Below are positions 51,189-59,670 of a DNA stretch of 64,000 nucleotides, one piece after another. The notes under the pieces are model-generated. The model was not told where the DNA came from and made no database searches. It was given only the letters and a program-made list of their open reading frames with translations. Location: assembly GCA_028693165.1 (NCBI GenBank), contig JAQUVX010000010.1, forward strand, positions 62,001 to 126,000, read 5' to 3'. The stretch comes from Lachnospiraceae bacterium (GTDB lineage: Bacteria; Bacillota; Clostridia; Lachnospirales; Lachnospiraceae). A program made the position numbers and the translations under genes. Every line of letters begins with the position of its first letter. Within the stretch, counting starts at the first letter, position 1.

Positions 51189-53159
51189 TTACTCTTCCAC
51201 GTTTTTCTTCAGCAACGCCAATATTATACAACCAATCACCGAACCAATCAAGACCGCGGCCAGATATCCGAACGAATTTCCAATGGTTGGCAGGACAAAG
51301 ATGCCGCCGTGCGGAGCCCGCAGGGTACAGCCAAAGAACATGGACAGGCCGCCTGCTGCCGCGGAACCGATGACGCAGGCCGGAATCACGCGAAGCGGAT
51401 CTGATGCCGCAAACGGGATCGCACCCTCGGAGATAAAGGAAAGACCCATAATATAATTGACCAGACCGGACTGACGCTCCTTCGCCGTGAATTTCTTGCA
51501 AAAGAAGGTGGAGCACAGTGCAATCGCCAGCGGCGGAACCATACCGCCTGCCATCACTGCCGCCATCACCTCAAAGTTGCCCTCCGCCAACTGCGCCGTG
51601 CCGAACACATACGCCGCCTTGTTGACCGGGCCTCCCATGTCCACCGACATCATACCGGCCACGATCATGCCGAGTGCCACGCGGCTGGTGCCGCCCATCC
51701 CGTTTAGGAATCCGGTGAGACCGTCATTGATCATCCCCATATAAGGATTGATAAACGTCGTGACGAGCGCCGTCAAAAAGATACCCAGCACCGGATACAG
51801 AAGCACCGGCTTGATTCCCTCCAGTGATTTCGGCAGTTTGCTGAAAAGCCGCTTCAGTCCAAGGATGATATAGCCGCCGACAAAGCCTGCAAACAGTGCG
51901 CCGAGAAATCCGGCATTCACAGCTCCGCCCGCCGGATTCGCAAACGTCATGCCCATCTTGGCAACCAGCCCTCCGACAAAACCTGCCGCCAGGCCGGGAC
52001 GATCCGCGATGCTCATGGCGATGTAGCCGGCCAGCACCGGAAGCATCATGCCGAAGGCCTGCTCACCGATCGTTTTTAAATAAGCCGCCAGCGGCGTATT
52101 CTTGCCGAAATTGGAGGGGTCGATCTCATAGTTATCAAACAGAAATGCCAGCGCGATCAGAATACCGCCGCCGATCACAAACGGAAGCATGTGGGATACG
52201 CCATTCATCAGATGCTTGTAAATGGTTCTGCCGATTCCGTCACCTGAGCCGCCTGCCCCTGCCAAACCACCGTCGCCGCTGTTGCTGCCGACAACGCCGC
52301 CACCGTGATGGTACACCGGCACCTGACCGCTGACCGCTCGCTGAATCAGTTCCTCCGCATGATGAATGCCCTCGGATACCGGAACCTGAATCAACGGTTT
52401 TCCGTCAAAACGCGCCATCTCCACATTCTTATCCGCCGCGATGATAATGCACTCCGCGTCGCGAATCTCCTGCGCCGTCAGCACATTGTCCGCCCCCGCT
52501 GAGCCGTTGGTCTCCGCTTTTAAGGGAATTCCAAGCTTCGTCCCGGTATTTTCCAGATTCTCCGCCGCCATGAAGGTATGCGCAATGCCGGTCGGGCAGG
52601 CCGTCACTGCAAGCACGCGGTAAAAGCTCCCGTCCGTCTCCGTCTGGTTGTCTGCCGATGGCGCCTCCGCCTTCGCACCTGCTTTTTCTTTTTCTCCGTA
52701 ACGCATCTGCTCTGCATCATCGATAACCTTCAAAAATGCTTCGGAACTGTCCGCCGCAAGCAGTGCCTCCTTAAAGCCAGGATTCATCAGAAGTGTTGAG
52801 AGTTTGGACAGTGCCTCCAGATGTGTATCCGCCTCTCCGTCCGGCGCTGCGATCATGAAAATCAGGTTCGCCAAAGATCCGTCAAAGGCCTCATAGTCCA
52901 CACCCTCCGGCATCGTGACCGCCGCAAGCCCCGGCTCTTTAACCGCCGCCACCTTCGCGTGGGGAATGGCAATTCCCTCGCCGATCGCCGTACTTCCAAG
53001 TGCCTCTCTGGCAAGAATTCCTTCCTTATATCCAGCCTTGTCATTCAGCCGGCCACCGCGTTCCATCAGGCCCACCAGGCAGTCGATCACCTCTTCCTTC
53101 GATCCCATCTGCACAGACAATGCAATACTTTCCGGTTTTAAAAGCTCTGTAATTCTCAT
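51189..53159 (-). CDS. fruA: PTS fructose transporter subunit IIABC
   Basis: Fused fructose-type PTS permease of 656 residues. IIA domain with phosphorylated His67 (EGIAIPHAKV); IIB domain with the active Cys in AVTACPTGIAHTFMAAENLE; IIC domain of about 340 residues (MLPFVIGGGILIALAFLF..., GGPVNKAAYVF..., ISEGAIPFAASDPLRVIPACVIG). It imports fructose and phosphorylates it at C1. GGAGGAAG precedes the ATG at 53159; a start at 53240 would overlap fruK. It lies 13 bases after the fruK stop. Confidence 0.95.
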   Translation of the reverse strand: MRITELLKPESIALSVQMGSKEEVIDCLVGLMERGGRLNDKAGYKEGILAREALGSTAIGEGIAIPHAKVAAVKEPGLAAVTMPEGVDYEAFDGSLANLIFMIAAPDGEADTHLEALSKLSTLLMNPGFKEALLAADSSEAFLKVIDDAEQMRYGEKEKAGAKAEAPSADNQTETDGSFYRVLAVTACPTGIAHTFMAAENLENTGTKLGIPLKAETNGSAGADNVLTAQEIRDAECIIIAADKNVEMARFDGKPLIQVPVSEGIHHAEELIQRAVSGQVPVYHHGGGVVGSNSGDGGLAGAGGSGDGIGRTIYKHLMNGVSHMLPFVIGGGILIALAFLFDNYEIDPSNFGKNTPLAAYLKTIGEQAFGMMLPVLAGYIAMSIADRPGLAAGFVGGLVAKMGMTFANPAGGAVNAGFLGALFAGFVGGYIILGLKRLFSKLPKSLEGIKPVLLYPVLGIFLTALVTTFINPYMGMINDGLTGFLNGMGGTSRVALGMIVAGMMSVDMGGPVNKAAYVFGTAQLAEGNFEVMAAVMAGGMVPPLAIALCSTFFCKKFTAKERQSGLVNYIMGLSFISEGAIPFAASDPLRVIPACVIGSAAAGGLSMFFGCTLRAPHGGIFVLPTIGNSFGYLAAVLIGSVIGCIILALLKKNVEE

Positions 53160-53172
53160 CGTTCTTCCTCCA

Positions 53173-54075
53173 TCAGATTCTTTCATACAGGTTCCTGATT
53201 GCGTCTCCGTCTGCCAAACCTTCCGAAAATGCACTTGCACTTCCTGCTGCCGTTCCCCACTTCAATGCTTCCTCATAGTCCCCGGACCGCAAATATCCGG
53301 CCACAAACCCGGCCACCATAGAATCTCCCGCACCTACCGAATTCTTTACCGTACCCTTCGGCGGTTTCCGGCTGTACAGACCGCCGTCCTCCGTCACCAG
53401 AATCGCACCGTCGCCTGCCATGGAGATCAACACATTGCGTGCGCCCCGCTCCTGTAACTTTCTCGCATGCGCGATGATCTCTGCCTCTGTCTTAAGCTCC
53501 GTACCGAACATCTCCCCCAGCTCATGATTGTTGGGCTTGATCAGAAACGGATGATACTGCAGCACGTTCAGGAGCAGATCCTTCGTCGCATCCACCACAA
53601 TCGGGATGCCGCGCCCGTCCAGCCGCCGCATGATCTCCTCGTAGATGGTGTCCGGTATGGATGCCGGTATGCTTCCCGACAAAACCAGCAGGTCGTCCTT
53701 CTGCAAAGACTCCAGCTTCTTCATCAGCTCCGCCACGTCCTCTGGCTCGATCTCCGGTCCCATGCCGTTGATCTCGCTCTCCTCTTTTGCCTTCAGCTTC
53801 ACATTGATCCGTGACATCCCCTTCTTCACATGAATAAAATCGCTGACAAATCCCAGGGTCTTCGCCCCCCGCTCAATCTCTTCCCCGGTGAATCCCGCCA
53901 CAAACCCAAGTGCTGTGTTTGTAAATCCGAGATTCGCGAGAACTGCCGATACGTTGATGCCCTTGCCCCCATAGAAGATATGTTCCTGCACCGTCCGGTT
54001 CACCGCGCCCAGAGTGAAGTGATCCACTTTCACCACGTAATCCAATGCCGGATTAAACGTTACTGTGTAAATCAT
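53173..54075 (-). CDS. fruK: 1-phosphofructokinase
   Basis: PfkB-family kinase of 300 residues. It has the tagatose-6-phosphate/1-phosphofructokinase pattern: MIYTVTFNPALDYVVKVDHFTLGAVNRTVQEHIFYGGKGINVSAVLANLG at the start, LSGSIPASIPDTIYEEIM in the middle and KNSVGAGDSMVAGFVAGYL with the catalytic Asp. It converts fructose 1-phosphate from the adjacent PTS to fructose 1,6-bisphosphate. AAGGAGG precedes the ATG. The DeoR-type FruR gene that often precedes fruK is not adjacent. Confidence 0.95.
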   Translation of the reverse strand: MIYTVTFNPALDYVVKVDHFTLGAVNRTVQEHIFYGGKGINVSAVLANLGFTNTALGFVAGFTGEEIERGAKTLGFVSDFIHVKKGMSRINVKLKAKEESEINGMGPEIEPEDVAELMKKLESLQKDDLLVLSGSIPASIPDTIYEEIMRRLDGRGIPIVVDATKDLLLNVLQYHPFLIKPNNHELGEMFGTELKTEAEIIAHARKLQERGARNVLISMAGDGAILVTEDGGLYSRKPPKGTVKNSVGAGDSMVAGFVAGYLRSGDYEEALKWGTAAGSASAFSEGLADGDAIRNLYERI

Positions 54076-54124
54076 ATTTCTTCCCTCCTTGTTTTTGTGA
54101 AATTATGTTTCTTTTCATGTCTTT

Positions 54125-54153
54125 ATCATATTATGATATTTTCATTTCGTCAA
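54125..54153 (-). promoter_or_regulatory. Promoter of the fruK-fruA operon
   Basis: Minus strand -35 TTGACG (54148-54153), 17-bp spacer, -10 TATGAT (54125-54130). Several ATGAAA-type direct repeats on the minus strand surround it (near 54111-54116, 54141-54146, 54161-54166 and 54177-54182), with two of them about 15 bp apart. They are possible binding sites for a DeoR-family regulator encoded elsewhere. Confidence 0.65.
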
Positions 54154-54236
54154 TACATTATTTCATAAAATACCATTTCATGCCCATTTTCAGCGTTTCA
54201 GCCAAGATTCTCCTCTTCTTTTTGGTTATAATGCCC

Positions 54237-54264
54237 GAAAGCCCAACTTTTCAGTCAGGCTTTC
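54237..54264 (-). terminator. Hairpin after the NSS transporter gene
   Basis: Stem GAAAGCC / GGCTTTC with an inner ACT/AGT pairing, starting 15 bases past the stop. The tail lacks a clear U-run, so termination efficiency is uncertain. Confidence 0.55.
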
Positions 54265-54278
54265 CGCGTTCTGTTTTC

Positions 54279-55637
54279 TTATAAAATTCCCTGCAGGAAC
54301 AAAATCAAAATCATCAGCGGCAGCACATACTTTGCATACCCCTGCATCCAGTTCGGCACCTTCAGTCCGCTTCCCATGTTGGCCTCCGCCTGATACCGGT
54401 CAAAGCCCCAGCCAAGCTTCCAGGTACAAAACAGCAGATATACCAGAGAGCCCAGCGGCAGCAGCAGATTGCTGACCACAAAGTCCTCCAAATCCAGCAC
54501 ACTCGTTCCCGGCCCCATCGGCTCAAATCCGCTGAGGATATTAAAGCCCAGCGCGCAGGGCAGCGACAGCAGAATCAACAGCACCAGATTCAGCCACGCC
54601 GCCTTTTTCCGGTCAATCTTTAAAAGCTCCATATCGCAGGCTATGATATTCTCAAACACGGCAATCACGGTCGACAGCGCCGCGAACGACATAAACAGGA
54701 AAAACAGCATTCCCCATATACGCCCGCCCGTCATGGAGATAAATACGTTAGGAAGCGTGATAAAGATCAGGCTCGGTCCGCTGTCTGGATTGACCCCGAA
54801 AGCAAAGCAGGCCGGGAAAATGATCAAACCAGCCGTAATTGCCACAAAGGTGTCCAGCACAGCCACATTGACCGCCTCTCCAAGCAGCGTATTCTTGCGA
54901 TCCAGATAGCTTCCAAAGATTGCCATGGCACCGATGCCCAGACTCAGGGTAAAGAACGCCTGGTTCATCGCCGCCCCAATCACATTGCCGACTCCGATCT
55001 CCCGCACCCGCTCAAAATCCGGGAGCAGGTAAAATTTCAGTCCCTCCATGCCGCCCTCCAGGAACAGACCGTGCAGTGCAAGCACAACCATCAGTGACAG
55101 CAATCCGATCATCATGATCTTTGTGATTCGCTCCACGCCCTTTTGCAGTCCCATCGAGCAGACCAGCAGGCCCAGAATCACGACCAGCACCATCCAAAAC
55201 ACGTTGACCCCCGGACTTTCCAGCATCTCGCCGAACGCCGCCTGTACGCCCGCCGTATCCATACCGGCAAACTGTCCCGTCAGGAATTGGTAAAAATAAT
55301 AAAGCATCCACCCCGCCACAGTGGTGTAAAACATCATCAGCACATAGTTTCCGGTCAGCGCCAGATATCCGTGCAGATGCCATTTGTGTCCCGGCTTCTC
55401 CAGCTCCTGATATGCCTTGACAGGACTCTTTTTGCTGGCTCGTCCCACCGCAAATTCCATGGAAAGAACCGGCACTCCCATAATCGTCAAAAACAGCAGA
55501 TAAAATAATACGAACGCTCCTCCGCCATTGGCACCTGTCACATAGGGAAACCGCCACACATTCCCGATTCCAATCGCACATCCTGCTGAAAGCAGCAAAA
55601 ATCCCAGTCGGGACTGAAACGTCTCTCTCTGTTGCAT
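54279..55637 (-). CDS. Neurotransmitter:sodium symporter (NSS/SNF) family transporter
   Basis: Transporter of 452 residues with 11 to 12 helices. The N-terminal signature is SRLGFLLLSAGCAIGIGNVWRFPYVTGANGGGAFVLFYLLFL, which forms the Na+ and substrate site in LeuT-like proteins. Further features are VLSMEFAVGRASKKS and TLSLGIGAMAIFGSYL. It should import an amino acid or amine with sodium. Its ATG overlaps the TGA of the purine nucleoside phosphorylase gene by one base (TGATG), so the two are translationally coupled; a functional link is not obvious. Confidence 0.95.
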   Translation of the reverse strand: MQQRETFQSRLGFLLLSAGCAIGIGNVWRFPYVTGANGGGAFVLFYLLFLTIMGVPVLSMEFAVGRASKKSPVKAYQELEKPGHKWHLHGYLALTGNYVLMMFYTTVAGWMLYYFYQFLTGQFAGMDTAGVQAAFGEMLESPGVNVFWMVLVVILGLLVCSMGLQKGVERITKIMMIGLLSLMVVLALHGLFLEGGMEGLKFYLLPDFERVREIGVGNVIGAAMNQAFFTLSLGIGAMAIFGSYLDRKNTLLGEAVNVAVLDTFVAITAGLIIFPACFAFGVNPDSGPSLIFITLPNVFISMTGGRIWGMLFFLFMSFAALSTVIAVFENIIACDMELLKIDRKKAAWLNLVLLILLSLPCALGFNILSGFEPMGPGTSVLDLEDFVVSNLLLPLGSLVYLLFCTWKLGWGFDRYQAEANMGSGLKVPNWMQGYAKYVLPLMILILFLQGIL

Positions 55638-56470
55638 CAGCAGCTCCTCCCCATCTGGATCATCGCTTCTGTAATCAATTTCTTAAACAGCGGTGCCACC
55701 CGGTCCGCTGTCTCCTTCACTTCCTCATGGCTCAGCGGCTGATCGGACATCCCGCAGCCCAGATTGGAAATGCAGGAAATCCCGCAGACCTTCATCCCCA
55801 TATGGTTCGCCGCAACCGCCTCGCAGGCCGTGCTCATACCGACCGCATCGCCGCCTAAGATCCGGCACATCTTCACTTCCTTCGGTGATTCAAAATTCGG
55901 TCCGGTCAGCTGAATATACGTCCCCTCCTGCAGCGGAATCTGCAGCTTTGCCGCCGCATCGCGAATGATCTGGCACAGCTCCTTTTTGTAGATTTCACTC
56001 ATATCGCAGAATCGGACACCAAGCTCATCGATGTTCGGTCCGATCAGCGGCGACGGCACGAAATTGGAAATCTGGTCCGTAATCATCATGAAATCGCCCG
56101 CATGGAAATCATAATTCACTCCGCCTGCCGCATTGGTCAGAAACAGAATTTCCGCCCCCATCATCTTCATCAAACGGGTCGGCAGCACCACATCCTCCAT
56201 GGAATATCCTTCATAATAATGCACGCGGCCCTGCATGATCACCACCGGCACCTCATCGACATAGCCGAACACAAAGCGTCCCTTATGCCCGCTGACCGTC
56301 GACACCGGAAACCCCTTGATATCGTGATAATCCAATGCAGCCTCGATCCGAATCCCATCTGCGTAATCACCCAGACCTGATCCCAGAATCAACGCCACCT
56401 TTGGCTGAAAGTCAACCTTCTCTTTAACGCACTGATAACATTCCAGCAGCCGCTCGTATGCCTTCGTCAT
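55637..56470 (-). CDS. punA: Purine-nucleoside phosphorylase (trimeric type)
   Basis: PNP of 277 residues, trimeric class. Motifs: ALILGSGLGDYADGI (phosphate site), SGHKGRFVFG, VHYYEGYSMEDVVLPTRLM, FLTNAAGGVNYDFHAGDFM, TGPNFESPKE and GGDAVGMSTACEAVAANHMGMKVCGISCISN. It cleaves inosine and guanosine by phosphorolysis for salvage, which fits the xanthine-type permease elsewhere in the window. GGGGG precedes the ATG. A consensus promoter lies 80 bases upstream. Confidence 0.96.
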   Translation of the reverse strand: MTKAYERLLECYQCVKEKVDFQPKVALILGSGLGDYADGIRIEAALDYHDIKGFPVSTVSGHKGRFVFGYVDEVPVVIMQGRVHYYEGYSMEDVVLPTRLMKMMGAEILFLTNAAGGVNYDFHAGDFMMITDQISNFVPSPLIGPNIDELGVRFCDMSEIYKKELCQIIRDAAAKLQIPLQEGTYIQLTGPNFESPKEVKMCRILGGDAVGMSTACEAVAANHMGMKVCGISCISNLGCGMSDQPLSHEEVKETADRVAPLFKKLITEAMIQMGRSC

Positions 56471-56549
56471 GTTCTTTGTTTCCCCCTGATTTTTTATTTC
56501 GGCGTTCTTACTATTTTATCGATCTTTCCTAGTATGCGCCCTTCCTTAG

Positions 56550-56578
56550 ATTTTACTTTGCTTTCCTGCTCTTGTCAA
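56550..56578 (-). promoter_or_regulatory. Promoter of punA
   Basis: Minus strand -35 TTGACA (56573-56578), 17-bp spacer, -10 TAAAAT (56550-56555). The tandem repeats at 56591-56653 begin 12 bases upstream of the -35. Confidence 0.75.
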
Positions 56579-56590
56579 ACACAGAATCAA

Positions 56591-56653
56591 AACCCCAAAC
56601 ATAACCCCAAACATAACCCCAAACATAAGAAATACATATTAGAAATACATATT
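56591..56653. repeat. Two adjacent short tandem repeat tracts between punA and the helicase gene
   Basis: Three perfect copies of AACCCCAAACAT (12 bp; 56591-56602, 56603-56614, 56615-56626) are followed after one base by two perfect copies of AGAAATACATATT (13 bp; 56628-56640, 56641-56653). On the minus strand the first tract gives three evenly spaced GGGG runs. They stand upstream of both divergent promoters and may be regulator sites or a variable-number tract. Confidence 0.85.
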
Positions 56654-56733
56654 TCGAGGATTCCCCTATCTTTCCGGTCGAATCTGTGTTAATATTAAGC
56701 GTTCCACATTAATTTACAGGCAAAGGAAATCAT

Positions 56734-58059
56734 ATGAATTTTAATGAATTACAATTAGCTTCCCCTATTTTACAAGCTTTAACCGAAAAAGGATACAAGA
56801 CTCCTTCCAAAATACAGGAGGAAGCCATTCCGCACGTACTGGCCGGAACCGATGTATTCGGCTGCGCCCAGACAGGAACTGGCAAGACCGCAGCATTCGC
56901 CCTGCCGATCATCCAGCGACTGATGCAGGGTGCAGGTGCCTCCTACCAAAAGAAACTCATCCGGGCTCTGATTCTGACTCCGACCCGCGAGCTGGCACTG
57001 CAGATCAAAGAGAATCTCGATGATTACAGCGCTCACACCACCGTTACCAATGCGGTTATTTTCGGCGGAGTATCCGCTGTCCCGCAGATCGAAGCCCTGC
57101 GCCGCGGCGTTGACATCCTTGTGGCTACTCCGGGACGTTTGAATGACCTGATCGGTCAGAAGGAAATCAACTTAAGCCATGTGGAAATCTTTGTTCTCGA
57201 CGAAGCTGACCGCATGCTGGATATGGGATTCATTCACGATGTAAAAAAAGTCATCGCCCTGCTTCCAACCAAACGGCAGACCCTGTTATTCTCTGCCACT
57301 ATGCCTTCCGAGATCATGGCATTGACCTCCCGGCTCCTGCACAATCCGGTCACGGTTGAAGTGACTCCGGTTTCCTCCACCGTGGACAAGATTGATGCAT
57401 CGCTTTACTATGTGGACAAGGCCAACAAACGCAGCCTGCTCGCCCATGTGTTAAAGCATGAGGATATTACCTCCACGCTGGTCTTTACCAGAACCAAACA
57501 CGGTGCCGACCGGGTGGCTAAATTCCTCATCAAAGAGAACATCACCGCAGCCGCAATCCACGGCGACAAGTCGCAGAACGCCCGCCAGAATGCGCTGGAG
57601 CAGTTCAAATCCGGACAGATCCGGGTTTTGGTTGCCACCGACATCGCTGCCCGCGGCATCGACATCGACCGGCTCTCCTGTGTCATCAATTTTGACGTTC
57701 CGAATACGCCGGAGACCTACGTGCACCGCATCGGCCGAACCGGACGGACCGGTCGCGACGGACGCGCCATCTCCTTCTCCGATTTCGAGGAAAAAGAGTA
57801 TATCAAGGATATTGAAAAGCTGATTAAACAGCATATTCCGGTCGTGGAAGATCATCCATTTCCGATGCAGATCTTCGAGGTTCTGCCCAAAGCCACCCAG
57901 GCCCGCCCGCCGAGAGCCGAGCGTGCCGCCAGGGCGCAGAAGCCTGCCGGCAATCCCCAGCAGCCTGCGGCGAAAGCACAAAACGCTGCCTCCAGATCCA
58001 ATGCTTCCGGAAAGCGCGGCGGCCGCGGCGCGCGAAATACCGCGTCCTCTTCCCGCTAA
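56734..58059 (+). CDS. DEAD-box ATP-dependent RNA helicase
   Basis: RNA helicase of 441 residues. All core motifs are present: Q motif (FNELQLASPILQALTEKGYKTPSKIQEEAIP), I AQTGTGKT, Ia PTRELALQI, II VLDEADRMLDMGF, III SATMP, V ATDIAARGIDID and VI HRIGRTGRTGRDG. The C-terminal 75 residues are Ala/Arg/Gly-rich (AERAARAQKPAGNPQQPAAKAQN..., GKRGGRGARN), a typical basic RNA-binding tail. It resembles RhlE/CshA types with roles in ribosome assembly and mRNA decay, often cold-induced. AAAGGA lies 6 bases before the ATG. Confidence 0.95.
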   Translation: MNFNELQLASPILQALTEKGYKTPSKIQEEAIPHVLAGTDVFGCAQTGTGKTAAFALPIIQRLMQGAGASYQKKLIRALILTPTRELALQIKENLDDYSAHTTVTNAVIFGGVSAVPQIEALRRGVDILVATPGRLNDLIGQKEINLSHVEIFVLDEADRMLDMGFIHDVKKVIALLPTKRQTLLFSATMPSEIMALTSRLLHNPVTVEVTPVSSTVDKIDASLYYVDKANKRSLLAHVLKHEDITSTLVFTRTKHGADRVAKFLIKENITAAAIHGDKSQNARQNALEQFKSGQIRVLVATDIAARGIDIDRLSCVINFDVPNTPETYVHRIGRTGRTGRDGRAISFSDFEEKEYIKDIEKLIKQHIPVVEDHPFPMQIFEVLPKATQARPPRAERAARAQKPAGNPQQPAAKAQNAASRSNASGKRGGRGARNTASSSR

Positions 58060-58078
58060 TGCCCATATCACAACCATA

Positions 58079-58124
58079 AATAAGAGCCCGTCCAGCCGAA
58101 ATATCCGGCTGCCGGGCTCTTATT
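58079..58124 (+). terminator. Bidirectional terminator after the helicase gene
   Basis: Perfect 12-bp stem aataagagcccg / cgggctcttatt with a nested agccg/cggct stem; U-rich flanks on both sides (TTATTCTGTTCTATCTT on the plus strand; TTATTTATGG on the minus strand). Confidence 0.85.
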
Positions 58125-58189
58125 CTGTTCTATCTTATTATAACGTTCGTCCTCGTCTCTCTTCGGGAATCGTTTTTACTTCCTGCAAT

Positions 58190-58876
58190 TTAATTCGAGC
58201 TGTTCGGAATAAACCGTGCAATTCTGCCTGCGAACTCCGCCAGATTCTGTGTCTGCAAAATGACCTTTCCAGGTCCGATCAGCTTGGTCAGGAACAGACC
58301 TTCTCCTCCGAAGAAGATATTGCCCAATCCTTTTACCATCTCAATCTCGTACTGAACGCCAGCATCAAACGCAACTACATTGCCGGTATCTACTTTCAGC
58401 ACTTCTCCCGGTGCCAGCTGCCGCTCTACCATATCTCCATCGATCTCAAGAAATGCCATTCCGGAACCGCTCAGCTTCTCCAGGACAAACCCCTCTCCGC
58501 CAAATACACCGGAAGAAAGTTTCTTCGTAAAGGTTACATCCAGATTTACGCCCTCTTCTGCACACAGGAATGCGCCCTTCTGGCAGGTCAGACCATTTTC
58601 TTCTCCTACATTGATCGGGAGAATCTGCCCGGCTACGGTCGATGCAAACGCAATCTCCGCTCCCGCCTGCTTCGCCTGATAGGTAGCCATAAATAAAGAT
58701 TCTCCGGCAAACATTCTGCCGATGCCCTTCATCAGTCCGCCCTTTGCGTTGGTTGACATCTCAATGCCTTCTGTCATCCAGGCCATTCCGCCTGACTGGG
58801 TATACATTGCTTCTCCTGCCGCGTCGAATGTAATGGTTATTGCCGGCATGGTACTTCCGATTATCTGATATTTCAT
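58190..58876 (-). CDS. AIM24/TIGR00266 family protein
   Basis: Protein of 228 residues with the AIM24-type double-psi beta-prism pattern: MKYQIIGSTMPAITITFDAAGEAMYTQSGGMAWMTEGIEMSTNAKGG, SLFMATYQAKQAGAEIAFASTVAGQILPINV, GGEGFVLEKLSGSGMAFLEIDGD and KGLGNIFFGGEGLFLTKLIGPGKVILQT. No signal or membrane helix is present. The family is widespread; its function in bacteria is not established. GGAGG lies before the ATG. It is followed on the opposite side by the convergent helicase terminator. Confidence 0.9.
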   Translation of the reverse strand: MKYQIIGSTMPAITITFDAAGEAMYTQSGGMAWMTEGIEMSTNAKGGLMKGIGRMFAGESLFMATYQAKQAGAEIAFASTVAGQILPINVGEENGLTCQKGAFLCAEEGVNLDVTFTKKLSSGVFGGEGFVLEKLSGSGMAFLEIDGDMVERQLAPGEVLKVDTGNVVAFDAGVQYEIEMVKGLGNIFFGGEGLFLTKLIGPGKVILQTQNLAEFAGRIARFIPNSSN

Positions 58877-58920
58877 ATGTATAATCCTCCAATCTTCTCT
58901 TCTATGTGATATTAGTTATA

Positions 58921-59271
58921 TTACAGAATCGAATCCTTATGATTCAAGATATCAACTCCCGCCGTACAGGCCGGACAGTCACAGTAAGTTGCTCCCGCAG
59001 CCTTGATCTCCGCCATATGCTTCGCAAATTTCTCTGCGGTCTCTGCACCAAATTTCGCTTTTGCCACATCCGTCTGCATGAACGCAAGCACATCCTCAAC
59101 CTTCAGCACATCTGCCTCAATCTCATCAATCAGCTTCTTCGCCGCCGCCTTCTCATCCGCCGTACCCACTGCATCCATCCAGCTCTGTCCCGCCGTCTTA
59201 AGCCCCGCATAACAGGAAGGTGCCGCCATCATGTTCTTAACCTTTTCTATCATTACTTCACGTGTTTCCAT
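58921..59271 (-). CDS. Small helical protein with CxCxxC motif, unknown function
   Basis: Protein of about 116 residues: METREVMIEKVKNMMAAPSCYAGLKTAGQSWMDAVGTADEKAAAKKLIDEIEADVLKVEDVLAFMQTDVAKAKFG..., ending YCDCPACTAGVDILNHKDSIL. It is predicted all-helical, with a C-terminal Cys-x-Cys-x2-Cys that could bind a metal or disulphide partner. The frame opens with TTG at 59289; the ATG at 59271 has AAGGA at about a 9-base distance and is preferred (ATG at 59280 is possible). It lies 44 bases upstream of the AIM24-family gene in the same direction. I recall similar small proteins in Lachnospiraceae but no verified function. Confidence 0.75.
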   Translation of the reverse strand: METREVMIEKVKNMMAAPSCYAGLKTAGQSWMDAVGTADEKAAAKKLIDEIEADVLKVEDVLAFMQTDVAKAKFGAETAEKFAKHMAEIKAAGATYCDCPACTAGVDILNHKDSIL

Positions 59272-59289
59272 CTTTGCCATCCTTTCCAA

Positions 59290-59670
59290 AATTGCCGCAT
59301 TACCAGTTGCAAATGTTTCTGTTGTCAGTATAGCACGAAATGAGGGATTTGGATAGAGGGCTGTGAGGGCTGATCTTGGTTGGTCTGTCCTAGCAATTTA
59401 TAGCAATAAAAAGCAAGGAGAACGTGCACTGTCTAACGTGTGTCTACCGGCTGTCTACAACTTAGGAACCATAGCAGAAAGATGTCAAGGGGGCTGCGGA
59501 ACAGATGCAATAATTACTATACTTCAAAACCATGACAAAAACCGCTACATCCCTTTAAAATCAAGGGTGTAGCGGCTATTTCTTTAACAACTGTCAAAAC
59601 AGGATTATAGCAGATGTGGGAAATGTTTCCATGCTGTGATTGAGATATTGTAACACCTTCATATGGCTGC
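59290..59670. other. Non-coding stretch with short repeats
   Basis: About 380 bases without a convincing gene. A 69-codon plus-strand frame at 59363-59572 has a weak ribosome site and no recognisable product, and runs into the terminator hairpin. TGTCTA occurs three times within about 30 bases (59430-59458), and a strong hairpin lies at 59542-59575. A faint possibility is the remnant of a lost gene. Confidence 0.5.
59542..59575. terminator. Terminator of the zinc-ribbon/YARHG operon
   Basis: Stem ccgctacatccctt (59542-59555) / aagggtgtagcgg (59563-59575), followed on the minus strand by TTTTTGTC. It lies about 95 bases past the last stop of the operon. Confidence 0.75.

Noticed and set aside
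56591..56653. CRISPR-like array
   Set aside because: The repeats are directly adjacent with no spacers and are only 12 and 13 bp long.
59363..59572. 69-codon plus-strand frame in the gap before the YARHG operon end
   Set aside because: No good ribosome site, no recognisable product, and it covers a terminator hairpin.
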